DNA of 59,639 bases from Paenibacillus periandrae. GTDB taxonomy: Bacteria > Bacillota > Bacilli > Paenibacillales > NBRC-103111. The stretch is from assembly GCF_022458865.1 (NCBI RefSeq), contig NZ_JAJNMU010000039.1, forward strand, positions 1 through 59,639, in the 5' to 3' direction. Position numbers and translations under genes: made by a program. Positions 25,141 through 33,099 of this stretch are shown one piece after another. The notes beneath the pieces are model-generated. The model was not told the origin of the DNA. It worked only from the letters and a program-made list of their open reading frames with translations, and searched no databases. The first letter of the stretch is position 1; each line of letters begins with the position of its first letter.

Positions 25141-25677
25141 TTAATCGCGTCTAGCGCCGCGACCTCCACGTTTCCCTTCCGTGTTCTTCTTCAGGGAAGA
25201 GATGCGTTCCTCGCTATCCTTTAAAAAACGCGAAACCTTGTCCTCGAACGTTAACTTGCCTACTGGAGGTTTGCCTCCACGGCCTCCACGATCGCCTCCA
25301 CGGCCTCCAAATCCACCGCCGCCTCCGCTGCTGCGACCGCCACGATCGCCTCCACCACTTCCGCCGCTGCCACCCATACCGCCGCCACTGGAACTACCAG
25401 CTGGTCGTTCGTAGCGTTGAGGTCTTGGCGCTTCAGGGGGTTTGTCAACTGCTTGCTTGATGGATAAACCGATTTTGCCGTCTTTGTCGACATTGATAAC
25501 TTTAACCGTTACCACGTCGCTCAATTTCAAATGATCGTTGACGTCTTTTACATAATTGTCTGCGATCTCCGAAATGTGCACCAGACCTGTACCACCCTCT
25601 GGAAGCTCAACAAACGCCCCAAAATGAGTAATGCCTGTTACCTTGCCTTCCAGCTTGCTGCCCACTTCAATTGCCAT
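25141..25677 (-). CDS. yabR: S1 RNA-binding domain protein, YabR-like, with glycine/arginine-rich tail
   Basis: The 178-residue protein has one S1 domain (residues 3-73: GSKLEGKVTGITHFGAFVEL, GLVHISEIAD, VKVINVDKDGKIGLSIKQ). A low-complexity tail of glycine, serine and arginine (about 92-135) follows, then a basic region ending in RGARRD. Such tails bind RNA nonspecifically in other proteins. B. subtilis YabR has the S1 domain and sits after divIC in the same order, but its tail is much less glycine rich. The precise role is unknown. Confidence 0.88.
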   Translation of the reverse strand: MAIEVGSKLEGKVTGITHFGAFVELPEGGTGLVHISEIADNYVKDVNDHLKLSDVVTVKVINVDKDGKIGLSIKQAVDKPPEAPRPQRYERPAGSSSGGGMGGSGGSGGGDRGGRSSGGGGGFGGRGGDRGGRGGKPPVGKLTFEDKVSRFLKDSEERISSLKKNTEGKRGGRGARRD

Positions 25678-25780
25678 AAAGTAAAATGTTCCTCCCTTAA
25701 ATAGTTAACAAAAGACTTCAACAATGGAGATTATAACGTACACGCTGCAATACGGTCAACCAAAGCTTTCTTGCATAGAC

Positions 25781-26113
25781 CTATTTCTTTAGCTCTTTGG
25801 GCACATAAAATAATGTTTCCCCTTGCTTCACATAATGCAGCTCTTTTCGAATTTTTTGTTCAACGTATTCCGGATCATTCAATCGGACAATTTCACGCTT
25901 CGTCGCTTCATTGATTTTCCGAGTTTCATCCAGCTCCTGCTGCAAAGCGCTCAATCTCTCATCCTTGGCTCCAAGCTTACTTACTTGATTCCACAAGGTT
26001 ACGCCAGCCCAGCTCATAAAGCAAGCAAGAACAATCAGGACCAAGCGGCGTCTGCGAAAAGAGCCTTTATTATTTGGTTTCGTATTGTTGCTTGTTATGG
26101 AGACAGCTCGCAT
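25781..26113 (-). CDS. divIC: Cell division protein DivIC (FtsB/DivIC family septum initiator)
   Basis: DivIC partners with FtsL and DivIB in the divisome. The 110-residue protein has a basic cytosolic N-terminus, one membrane segment (about residues 24-42), a coiled coil (about 50-78: DERLSALQQELDETRKI) and the family's terminal LNDPEYVEQKIRKELHYV followed by GETLFYVP. It is next to yabQ, matching the yabP-yabQ-divIC order in B. subtilis. Confidence 0.93.
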   Translation of the reverse strand: MRAVSITSNNTKPNNKGSFRRRRLVLIVLACFMSWAGVTLWNQVSKLGAKDERLSALQQELDETRKINEATKREIVRLNDPEYVEQKIRKELHYVKQGETLFYVPKELKK

Positions 26114-26128
26114 CGTTTGAGAATCCTC

Positions 26129-26707
26129 CTACGTCCGATGAAAAAACCGACGAATGAACTTTACCATCGTTTGAACGGTTGTATTGTTACCTATTTGAGC
26201 ACGAACATATCTGATTAGTGGGAATGTTAAAAATTTAACTATTTTCCACACAGTATATAACAATTGTAACATAACTTTATACAGGAAAATAGCTATTGCC
26301 GATAAAAATCCAAAAAATATGATGAACACTCTAAAAAGCAGTACAACAGGTCTTATCAACAGTATATTAACCAATTGGACCACCCAGTGAATCACAATTT
26401 TCACCATACGGATAAGAAATTGCAAACATTTAATGAGTATTCCGCTGAACAACCAGAAATAGATGACAACCCCTGCCAGCAGGCCGATAAAGATAAACAT
26501 TCTGACCTGACCCCAGTTGATATCATACAGCAATTTAAAAATAAGCAAGGTCCCGATAATCCAGAACACAAGGTCCAACACATAGTAGGCATAACGAGTA
26601 GCCCTTAAATGATGGGCAAGCACCCGATACAAGTCAAACAATCCCCCGAGCGACAGACCTCCCAGCAGCATGGTACCCATCGTAGCAAATTGCATCTCCA
26701 GCGTCAT
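26129..26707 (-). CDS. yabQ: Spore cortex biosynthesis membrane protein YabQ
   Basis: YabQ is a mother-cell membrane protein needed for cortex formation in B. subtilis. The 192-residue protein has about four to five hydrophobic segments; the first 70 residues (GGLSLGGLFDLYRVL) match the family signature. Its ATG overlaps the yabP stop by 4 bp, so the two are coupled. The C-terminal half is strongly hydrophobic and ends with a basic stretch. Confidence 0.9.
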   Translation of the reverse strand: MTLEMQFATMGTMLLGGLSLGGLFDLYRVLAHHLRATRYAYYVLDLVFWIIGTLLIFKLLYDINWGQVRMFIFIGLLAGVVIYFWLFSGILIKCLQFLIRMVKIVIHWVVQLVNILLIRPVVLLFRVFIIFFGFLSAIAIFLYKVMLQLLYTVWKIVKFLTFPLIRYVRAQIGNNTTVQTMVKFIRRFFHRT

Positions 26708-26988
26708 TTAAACATCTTGCCCCATAATCCCTTAGGCTTCCCCTGTGCATTCGCATCCACATACAGCAGCTCATTAATCAAGCCCTCAATGACGACGAAT
26801 CCTTGCTCCAGACTGAGGTTCTTAATGTGCAGGTTCTGTCCTCTGATTCTAAGAAAGCCATAGTCCGTCTCCAGCATAAATTCCTCACTATCGAAGCTTT
26901 CCACGTTTAAAACACCGGACACCTCAAGCAGCTTGCGGTTGAGCATTTTGATTTCTTGTCGTTTCACTTTTCCCTGCTCAATGGCCAT
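26704..26988 (-). CDS. yabP: Sporulation protein YabP
   Basis: YabP is a small YabP/YqfC-family protein expressed in the mother cell and associated with spore coat or cortex assembly. The 94-residue protein shows the beta-rich pattern LLEVSGVLNVESFDSEEFMLET, GFLRIRGQNLHIKNLSLEQG and VVIEGLINEL. GGGAGGG precedes its ATG. A possible promoter at 27028-27058 (TGGACA, 19-bp spacer, TATACA) is weak; a sigma-E type promoter was expected but I could not assign one clearly. Confidence 0.9.
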   Translation of the reverse strand: MAIEQGKVKRQEIKMLNRKLLEVSGVLNVESFDSEEFMLETDYGFLRIRGQNLHIKNLSLEQGFVVIEGLINELLYVDANAQGKPKGLWGKMFK

Positions 26989-27066
26989 GACCGATCCCTC
27001 CCATCAGCTTTGATTGTCTGCAAAGCTTGTATACTCTACACATATGGGGGGATGTCCACATTTAGA

Positions 27067-27095
27067 ACACAAAAGAGACTGAAAGATCAGTCTCT
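27067..27095 (-). terminator. rqcP terminator
   Basis: The perfect 9-bp stem AGAGACTGA/TCAGTCTCT with a 4-base loop is followed by TTTTGTG. The rqcP stop codon is inside the stem. Confidence 0.7.
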
Positions 27096-27371
27096 CTGGC
27101 TTTGCCATAATTCAGTTTTGTGCATTTCCTCTTTGAGCAGTGTATACATGTGGGCTGCATCTTCCTTGCGGGTAGATTCGGAAAGCTGTTCCACGCGAAC
27201 CGTGATACTTTTCTGTCCGAATTGGATTTTCAGCTCGTCCCCGACCTTCACCGCACTGCTCGGCTTGGCATCTCTGTCATTGATCCACACGCGTCCTTGG
27301 TCGGATACATCCTTGGCCACTGTCCGTCGTTTGATCAACCGCGATACCTTTAGGAACTTATCAAGACGCAT
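27087..27371 (-). CDS. rqcP: S4-domain ribosome quality-control factor RqcP (YabO/Hsp15 family)
   Basis: RqcP binds stalled 50S-peptidyl-tRNA complexes and helps RqcH add C-terminal alanine tails. The 94-residue protein is a single S4 RNA-binding domain (MRLDKFLKVSRLIKRRTVAKD, GRVWINDRDAKPSSAVKVGDEL) with a helical tail. The ATG overlaps the hupA stop (TAATG), so translation is coupled to the HU gene, as in B. subtilis where yabO lies beside the yabN cluster. Confidence 0.93.
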   Translation of the reverse strand: MRLDKFLKVSRLIKRRTVAKDVSDQGRVWINDRDAKPSSAVKVGDELKIQFGQKSITVRVEQLSESTRKEDAAHMYTLLKEEMHKTELWQSQRD

Positions 27372-27643
27372 TATTTTACCGCTTCTTTAAGCTTGTTACC
27401 TGCTTTAAAAGCCGGTACAGTCGATTCTGGGATTGAAATTTCTTTGCCCGTTTGCGGGTTGCGGCCAGTACGTCCCGAACGCTTGCGCGTTTCAAAAGTA
27501 CCAAATCCGATTAATTGGACTTTGTCGCCAGTGGACAGTGCATCTGTAACTTCACCTAAAAAGTTATTCAGGACGGTTTCCACATCTTTTTTGTTCAGTC
27601 CACTTTTTTCAGCAATATTCGTAATCAAATCCGTTTTATTCAT
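27371..27643 (-). CDS. hupA: HU family DNA-binding protein
   Basis: This 90-residue histone-like protein is complete. It has the dimerisation helices (MNKTDLITNIAEKSGLNKKDVE, VLNNFLGEVTDALS), the GFGTFETRKRSGRTGRNPQTGKEI segment with the DNA-intercalating beta arm, and AFKAGNKLKEAV at the end. AGGAGG precedes the ATG. B. subtilis has its hbs elsewhere, next to folE/mtrB; in other Bacillales an HU gene lies here between yabN/mazG and the S4 protein. Confidence 0.95.
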   Translation of the reverse strand: MNKTDLITNIAEKSGLNKKDVETVLNNFLGEVTDALSTGDKVQLIGFGTFETRKRSGRTGRNPQTGKEISIPESTVPAFKAGNKLKEAVK

Positions 27644-27726
27644 CGTTATATATTCCTCCTCAAAATAAAGCTTATTGGTATGTATTCTTGATGTCTCAGG
27701 AAAATCCTGCTAAAAGCCTGTTATCT

Positions 27727-29223
27727 TTATATTTTTTTTGCTTCCTGCCATAAGGCTTCCATCTCTTGTAAACCAGTTTGCTCCAAATTCCGACCCTTTA
27801 ATCGTATCTGCTGCTCAATATAGCCAAAACGATTAAAAAATTTGCGATTGGCCGCACTCATGGCTTCCTCAGGCTCAATTTTCAGGAATCGGGCCAGATT
27901 GACGACAGAAAACAGCAGATCACCCAGCTCTTCCTGCTGTTCAGTTTTGGATAAAGACGCAATCGCTTCCTTAAGCTCCAACAGCTCTGACTCCACGACT
28001 TCGATAACTTCCTCCAACCGGCTCCAATCGAAACCGACAGCTGCTGCCTTCTTCTGCAGCTTGTAGGCTCTCATCAGGCCAGGCAGCTCACGAGGCACTC
28101 CGGATAGCAGCGGAAGCTGCTCCGGATCGATCCCCTTCTTGCGCTTCTCCTCCTGTTTGATCTGGTTCCAATTGACAAGCGCCTCATCGGCATTACCTGC
28201 CTGAGCCGCTCCAAATACATGAGGATGACGGCGAAGCAGCTTTTCATTGAGACCTGCGATAACATCCCAGACGTTGAAGCTGCCCGCTTCGGCTTCGATT
28301 TGTGCATGCAGCATGACCTGCAGCAGCAAATCGCCCAGCTCCTCGGCCATATGGTCTGTATCCTCTTCATCAAAGGTTTCCAGCACCTCGTAGGCTTCCT
28401 CGATCAGGTTTTTACGCAGTGATTGGTGCGTCTGCTCCCGGTCCCACGGGCAGCCCTCTGGACTCCGCAAAATATCGACAATTTCATGCAGGCGGGCAAA
28501 GGTGCGGTTCCGCAGCCTTTCCTGATCACTTCTTGGAACCCATACCAAGGAAAGGTTACCAAAATCCTGCAGATGGTCCAGCTCATACAGCGGGATGTGA
28601 TGAATACGTTCCTCGCCTGCTACACCCAAGGCATGTCCAACAACAATCTCATGCTCATCCGGATACAATTCCATCAACGATAGCTTGACATCAGAGGCAC
28701 TGAGGGTGTCGTATACCTGAGTAATAACAGTATGAAGCTGAGGATTCAGGCTGTACAATGACAGATCTGATCCATTCAGCAGCTGAAAGCCTTCTATCGG
28801 ATCAAAGCCAAGCCGCAGGAAGGCTTGATCGAGAAAGCTCTCCCCACCCAGCAGTGTCAGCTGAATGCCCGCTTCCGGACAACGCTCCCTTAACAGCTGA
28901 ACGGTTTTTTCGGCTACCATCGGATGTCCAGGTACAGCGTATACAATTTCACCAGCTGAAGGATCGGCGGAAGCAGCTGTCTTGGCCTTAGCCAGCAGCT
29001 CATCGGTTATCGCTTCATATACCTGCTCGAACTGGTCATGGCTTTCGTAAATCGCATCGAAGGATTCATAAGTAATTCCGTTGCGTGTCAGCATCTGGAC
29101 CATCGGATGCTGATCGGTACGCAGATACAGCCTGCTGGCAGCTTGAAGTTTTTTCCAGACACCTAACGTAAGCTGATCCTCGTCGCCGGAGCCAAGACCT
29201 ACAATAATAATATGGGGTTTCAT
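27727..29223 (-). CDS. mazG: YabN/MazG fusion: tetrapyrrole methylase domain plus nucleoside triphosphate pyrophosphohydrolase
   Basis: The 498-residue protein fuses an N-terminal SAM-dependent tetrapyrrole methylase fold (IIIVGLGSGDEDQLTLG..., AVPGHPMVAEK) to a C-terminal MazG domain (about 240-495). The MazG half has two repeats with the acidic metal motif: EGCPWDREQTHQSL...LIEEAYEVLE...EELGDLLLQV, then a second ESELLELKE...EELGDLLFSV. It probably removes non-canonical nucleotides. The frame opens at a TTG (29241); the ATG at 29223 has GGAGG upstream and is preferred. Confidence 0.93.
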   Translation of the reverse strand: MKPHIIIVGLGSGDEDQLTLGVWKKLQAASRLYLRTDQHPMVQMLTRNGITYESFDAIYESHDQFEQVYEAITDELLAKAKTAASADPSAGEIVYAVPGHPMVAEKTVQLLRERCPEAGIQLTLLGGESFLDQAFLRLGFDPIEGFQLLNGSDLSLYSLNPQLHTVITQVYDTLSASDVKLSLMELYPDEHEIVVGHALGVAGEERIHHIPLYELDHLQDFGNLSLVWVPRSDQERLRNRTFARLHEIVDILRSPEGCPWDREQTHQSLRKNLIEEAYEVLETFDEEDTDHMAEELGDLLLQVMLHAQIEAEAGSFNVWDVIAGLNEKLLRRHPHVFGAAQAGNADEALVNWNQIKQEEKRKKGIDPEQLPLLSGVPRELPGLMRAYKLQKKAAAVGFDWSRLEEVIEVVESELLELKEAIASLSKTEQQEELGDLLFSVVNLARFLKIEPEEAMSAANRKFFNRFGYIEQQIRLKGRNLEQTGLQEMEALWQEAKKI

Positions 29224-29311
29224 GATACTATTCGCCTCCAATGTATAAATAAGGGGTGTCGTTCGTTAACAGAAATCACGTAACTCCTTAAACCGAGCAA
29301 GAGCTTATAAC

Positions 29312-31027
29312 TTAACGCAGCAATCCGACTTTGCGCAGAAGCGCCAGCGGCTTGCCTCGCAGCTTGGGGATTTGCTCCAGCTCGGCGGCGCTGACAACGC
29401 CGAGGCGAACCAGCGCGAGTATGTATACGAGCGCGCCAACCGCTACGCCTGCGAGTGCGACTATTGTGGCTGAGCCCCTTGGGGGCAAAGCCACAGAAAG
29501 CGCGCCCAGCAGTGCGGGCAAGCCGTGCGTCACGGCGAGCAGGCTTGCCGCCATCAAGCCAACGCAGAGCAGCGGCTTGATCACGGCACGGCCGATGGCC
29601 GGCGTGACGCCGGTCGCGCGCAGCGCGTGCGCGAGCGCCAGCAAGCCTGCGAGCGCGTAAGCGCCAACAGCCGCGAGCGCGGCGCCATCGATGCCCCAAT
29701 GGGGCACGAGGGCGGCGTTCGCCGCGATCTTGGCTGCCGCGGCCGCGAGCAGGTACAGCGCCGGAGCTACGACGGCGCCGAAGCCCTGAAGTACACTACC
29801 TGCGATAATGTTAAGCGTGCTGAACAAGGCCGTAAGGCTAAGCAGGCTCATCGCAAAAGAACCATCAGCACTTTTGTAAAACATTACATTCAGCGGCTCA
29901 GCCAAGACTGACAACCCTACTGAAGCAGCCAGCCCAATTACCCAGGTTAGCCGCAGCGCTGTACTTGCGCGATTTCTCAGAATCTCTGGTTCGGAAAGAA
30001 GCTTTGCAGCGGCAATGGAAGGAACAAGAGCTGCCGATATTGAGGATGCCATCATCGCAACCAGTTGAACAAGCGGCAGTCCATGATTGTACAAGCCGAA
30101 TTGATAAAGGGCTTCTGTCTCATCCAACCCATGGAGCTTTAGTAAACGCGGCAATGTAAAGGAATCGACCAAGGTTAAAATAGGCAGTGAAATCGTTCCC
30201 AGACAAATTGGCAGTGCGTACAGCAGCAGCCTGCGAACCAGACTCCAATCGCTTTCTCTGGTTTGCAGACTTTGCAATCCGTGCGCACTGTCCGATGGAT
30301 GCGGTGTTATGGTTTCCACGGGCGTAAGGGCCCCTGCAGCACTCTGATCCCGCTCGTCCTTCCGCTTAGCCTTTCGATGATAGACCAGCATGACAATAAG
30401 ACCAGCAGCAGCACCTGTCACCGAACCAAAGGTAGCCCCAGCAGCCACCCAATCCGCTCCATAGCCCCAATGCATAAATAATAACAGTAAACCAAACATG
30501 GTTGCTACCCGAACCGTTTGCTCGATCACTTGTGAGACCGCAGTAGGAATCATATTCTGATAACCTTGATAATAGCCGCGAAGCGCTGACATAACAGGTA
30601 CCAGCAGCAGTGCAAATGACACACTGCGAATCGCCAAGCTCGTCTGCTTCGCATCCATCAGCTCCGCCAGCCAATCGGCCCCGTAGAAAAGCAGTAGAAA
30701 GCAGGTGAAACCTGAAGCGATCAATACATATGAGGCTACCTTCAACACACGCCGTGCTTCTTCATATTGCTGCATGGCGACTTGCTCTGACACAAATTTG
30801 GACACAACCAGCGGGAATCCGGCTGTTGCCAAAAACAAGATCAAAATGTAAAGCGGATATACCGCGTTATAAATACCGAATACGGCATCGCCAGCCATGT
30901 TCTGCAGCGGGATTTTTTGCATGGTTCCAATCAGCTTGGACACGATTGTAGCAAGCCCAAGAACGACAGCTCCTTTTAGAAGCATCGATCCCATCTGCTT
31001 ATCTTGAAGCTTCTGCTTACTGTTCAT
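29312..31027 (-). CDS. yabM: MATE/MOP-type lipid flippase, SpoVB/YabM-like
   Basis: The 571-residue protein has about fourteen membrane segments and belongs to the polysaccharide-biosynthesis (MOP/MVF) superfamily that exports lipid-linked sugars; YabM occupies this position in B. subtilis, while SpoVB is a paralogue. Family features include GSMLLKGAVVLGLATIVSKLIG at the start and FPLVVSKFVSEQ. The first 400 codons have normal composition, but the last 140 or so (about 29335-29770) are very GC rich with heavy alanine, arginine and leucine coding. A 10-codon upstream frame overlaps its start. Confidence 0.88.
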   Translation of the reverse strand: MNSKQKLQDKQMGSMLLKGAVVLGLATIVSKLIGTMQKIPLQNMAGDAVFGIYNAVYPLYILILFLATAGFPLVVSKFVSEQVAMQQYEEARRVLKVASYVLIASGFTCFLLLFYGADWLAELMDAKQTSLAIRSVSFALLLVPVMSALRGYYQGYQNMIPTAVSQVIEQTVRVATMFGLLLLFMHWGYGADWVAAGATFGSVTGAAAGLIVMLVYHRKAKRKDERDQSAAGALTPVETITPHPSDSAHGLQSLQTRESDWSLVRRLLLYALPICLGTISLPILTLVDSFTLPRLLKLHGLDETEALYQFGLYNHGLPLVQLVAMMASSISAALVPSIAAAKLLSEPEILRNRASTALRLTWVIGLAASVGLSVLAEPLNVMFYKSADGSFAMSLLSLTALFSTLNIIAGSVLQGFGAVVAPALYLLAAAAAKIAANAALVPHWGIDGAALAAVGAYALAGLLALAHALRATGVTPAIGRAVIKPLLCVGLMAASLLAVTHGLPALLGALSVALPPRGSATIVALAGVAVGALVYILALVRLGVVSAAELEQIPKLRGKPLALLRKVGLLR

Positions 31028-31049
31028 AATCGTTTCCCCTTCGTCTCAT
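31017..31049 (-). CDS. Possible 10-codon upstream peptide overlapping yabM
   Basis: On the minus strand an ATG with AGGAGG at ideal spacing opens a frame of ten codons (MRRRGNDYEQ) that ends inside the first codons of yabM, out of frame with it. An extended -10 like TGCTATAAT (31060-31068) lies just upstream. yabM itself has AAGGGGA. The frame may couple translation; it may also be a chance ATG. Confidence 0.35.
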   Translation of the reverse strand: MRRRGNDYEQ

Positions 31050-31116
31050 CAATCCTCCTTATTATAGCACATGACATGCACTCACTCTCATCGGGTCGTT
31101 CATACGTTTAATTTCA

Positions 31117-31169
31117 TCAAAAATAGCCCCCTGGCCAACGTCTCAACAAGCTACGTTAATAAGGGGACT
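31117..31169 (-). terminator. spoVT terminator
   Basis: Outer arms AGTCCCCT/AGGGGGCT and inner arms AACGT/ACGTT form an interrupted stem followed by ATTTTTG on the minus strand. It lies 24 bp after the spoVT stop. Confidence 0.65.
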
Positions 31170-31192
31170 TGTTATTCAAGCTATCAGACGTG

Positions 31193-31735
31193 CTACTGTT
31201 CCATTTGCTTAGCTAAAAACCCGGCAGCCGTTTCTGCCATCTTGGTTTCCATTTGCCCCATCTTAACCTGTTCGTCTTTGTTCAACAAGATGACCGCACC
31301 GATCGGATCGCCACCTGCTATAATAGGCGCCACTACATAGGATGAGTAGGCTTCATGGAGATCCTTAATCAGTTCATATTGTCCAGCTTCACTTTCAAGA
31401 ATGGTCTTACGGTTATCCATACACGCTTCCACCAGAGGACCAACCTGCTTTTCCAAATATTCTTTTTTGGATCCGCCGGAAACCGCTATGATGTTGTCCC
31501 GATCCGTAATCATGGTCGTATGGCTGGTGCTTTCGTACAAGGATTCTGCATATTCCTTTGCAAAATCACCTAATTCACCAATAGGAGAATATTTTTTCAA
31601 AATCACTTCTCCATCACGATCAACGAAAATCTCCAGCGGGTCACCTTCCCGGATCCTTAACGTGCGGCGAATTTCTTTGGGGATAACCACTCTTCCTAAA
31701 TCGTCAATACGACGAACAATTCCAGTTGCTTTCAT
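31193..31735 (-). CDS. spoVT: Stage V sporulation protein T
   Basis: SpoVT is a forespore regulator of sigma-G genes. The 180-residue protein has an N-terminal AbrB-type swapped-hairpin domain (residues 1-50: MKATGIVRRIDDLGRVVIPK, LRIREGDPLEIFVD) and a C-terminal GAF-like domain (55-178) with AVSGGSKKEYL and SSYVVAPIIAGGDPIGAVIL. Length matches B. subtilis (178). A well matched sigma-G promoter lies about 90 bp upstream of the ATG, consistent with forespore expression. Confidence 0.97.
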   Translation of the reverse strand: MKATGIVRRIDDLGRVVIPKEIRRTLRIREGDPLEIFVDRDGEVILKKYSPIGELGDFAKEYAESLYESTSHTTMITDRDNIIAVSGGSKKEYLEKQVGPLVEACMDNRKTILESEAGQYELIKDLHEAYSSYVVAPIIAGGDPIGAVILLNKDEQVKMGQMETKMAETAAGFLAKQMEQ

Positions 31736-31832
31736 GATTCTAGATGCCTCGCTTCCCTTGAGGAGTTAAATACTGCTGGATTTGTAATCTGTTCTATACC
31801 TAACATCAAATGGGGATTCGACTAAGTAACCA

Positions 31833-31862
31833 TAGTATTCTTTCATTCCCAGCAGTTTATGC
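31833..31862 (-). promoter_or_regulatory. Sigma-G promoter of spoVT
   Basis: On the minus strand, -35 GCATA (31858-31862) and -10 AATACTA (31833-31839) are 18 bp apart. Consensus sigma-G is GHATR-17/18-CATNHTA, so only one -10 base deviates. Confidence 0.7.
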
Positions 31863-31945
31863 ATGTGAGGCTTGTATTCAGACGACCGTTTTTTTTAGCT
31901 ATGTAACTTCGGGGCGCCGTTGTTTACATTATGTCCATAATTGTG

Positions 31946-31978
31946 AAATAAAAACAGGGTACCCATATGGGTACCCTG
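31946..31978 (-). terminator. prsA terminator
   Basis: The perfect 10-bp stem CAGGGTACCC/GGGTACCCTG with a 4-base loop is followed by TTTTTATTT on the minus strand, 9 bp after the prsA stop. Confidence 0.9.
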
Positions 31979-31986
31979 GTAATATA

Positions 31987-33099
31987 TTACTTTGCTGCTG
32001 GCGCCTCTGTTTTTGGTGCTTCAGCAGGTGGAGCTGCTGGTGCAGTTGGAGCCGGGGCTGCTGCCGGTGGTGGTGTAGGCTTCGGCAGTGTGTTGGTTTC
32101 AATCAAGGTCGGCAATTCTTTTTCCACAAAATCATACACTTGAGTTTCTGCTGCTTCCGAACGCAGACTTTCCTTCACTTCATCATACGTTTTGGTCTTA
32201 CGGGATTCAACTCTCATAATATGATAGCCATAGCTGGTTTCAACGGGATCACTGATTTGATTGATTGGCAGTTCAGCTGCAGCCTTTTTAAATTCAGGCA
32301 CCCACATCGAAAGCTCGACATTTTCATACTTACCGCCTTTATCCTTAGAACCCGGATCGTCGGAATATTCCAAAGCCAAGGCAGCAAAGTCACCGCCAGC
32401 CTTCAGCTTGTCCTGCACTTCTTTTGCACGCTTCATAGCTTCTTCCTTGGTTCTGGTCTCCTTGCCTGTTGCCGCATCTGAAGTCCCGACCAAAATGTGG
32501 GATACTGTAGCGATATCATAGATGTTTTTGTCGGCAGCCAGTTTCTTATCATAAGCATCCTTGACCTGCTGTTCCGATACTTTGGATTCAAGTGCCGAAA
32601 TGGCAAGCATGCTGCGTCCTATAAACTGTTCAATATCCTTGGCGTTCAGATTGGCATCCTTCAACTGCTTATCCATCCCGCCTTCTTGCATACCAAGATA
32701 CATGTTGATTTGCTCAACCTGCTGCTTGGTCTTCGTATCAGCCTCAGCCTTCGCTTTGTCATCCGCACGCGCAGACAATACTCTGAATGTAACCAGCTGC
32801 TTCATCATATCCTGCTTAAATGCTGGATCTTCTTTGTACTGCGCATACTCCTTATAGAAAAAAGTGTTAATATTGACAAACGTATCGAACTCTCCACGAG
32901 TTACCTTGCCGCCGTCTTTATAAGTGACCAGCACATCATTGGCATCACCCTTTGCTGGTGTTTCCGTTGGCGTTGGCGCTGGAGCTGCTCCTGTACCCGC
33001 TTTATCTCCGCCACAGCCTGCTACTACTGCCGCTACGGTCATGACTGTCGCTAATGTAATTAGACCCTTTTTTGCACGATTCCATTTAATTGATAACAT
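31987..33099 (-). CDS. prsA: Foldase lipoprotein PrsA (parvulin-type PPIase)
   Basis: PrsA assists folding of secreted proteins at the outer face of the membrane. The 370-residue protein has a signal peptide and lipobox VVAGC with the lipidated cysteine near residue 29, a proline/alanine spacer, a central parvulin domain (about 195-300: VSHILVGTS, SDDPGSKDKGGKY, GYHIMRVES) and a proline-alanine-rich C-terminus. GAAGGGAGA precedes the ATG, which overlaps the mfd 3' end by 14 bp. In B. subtilis prsA is elsewhere, and this copy occupies the mfd-spoVT gap. Confidence 0.95.
   Translation of the reverse strand: MLSIKWNRAKKGLITLATVMTVAAVVAGCGGDKAGTGAAPAPTPTETPAKGDANDVLVTYKDGGKVTRGEFDTFVNINTFFYKEYAQYKEDPAFKQDMMKQLVTFRVLSARADDKAKAEADTKTKQQVEQINMYLGMQEGGMDKQLKDANLNAKDIEQFIGRSMLAISALESKVSEQQVKDAYDKKLAADKNIYDIATVSHILVGTSDAATGKETRTKEEAMKRAKEVQDKLKAGGDFAALALEYSDDPGSKDKGGKYENVELSMWVPEFKKAAAELPINQISDPVETSYGYHIMRVESRKTKTYDEVKESLRSEAAETQVYDFVEKELPTLIETNTLPKPTPPPAAAPAPTAPAAPPAEAPKTEAPAAK

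Noticed and set aside
25260..25414. Repetitive glycine-codon DNA in yabR considered as a CRISPR-like or tandem repeat array
   Set aside because: Units are short, irregular and in frame with Gly-rich protein; no spacers or cas genes.
29220..29911. Several long open frames on both strands in the GC-rich part of the yabM gene
   Set aside because: High GC removes stop codons by chance; the yabM frame alone has family similarity and membrane pattern.
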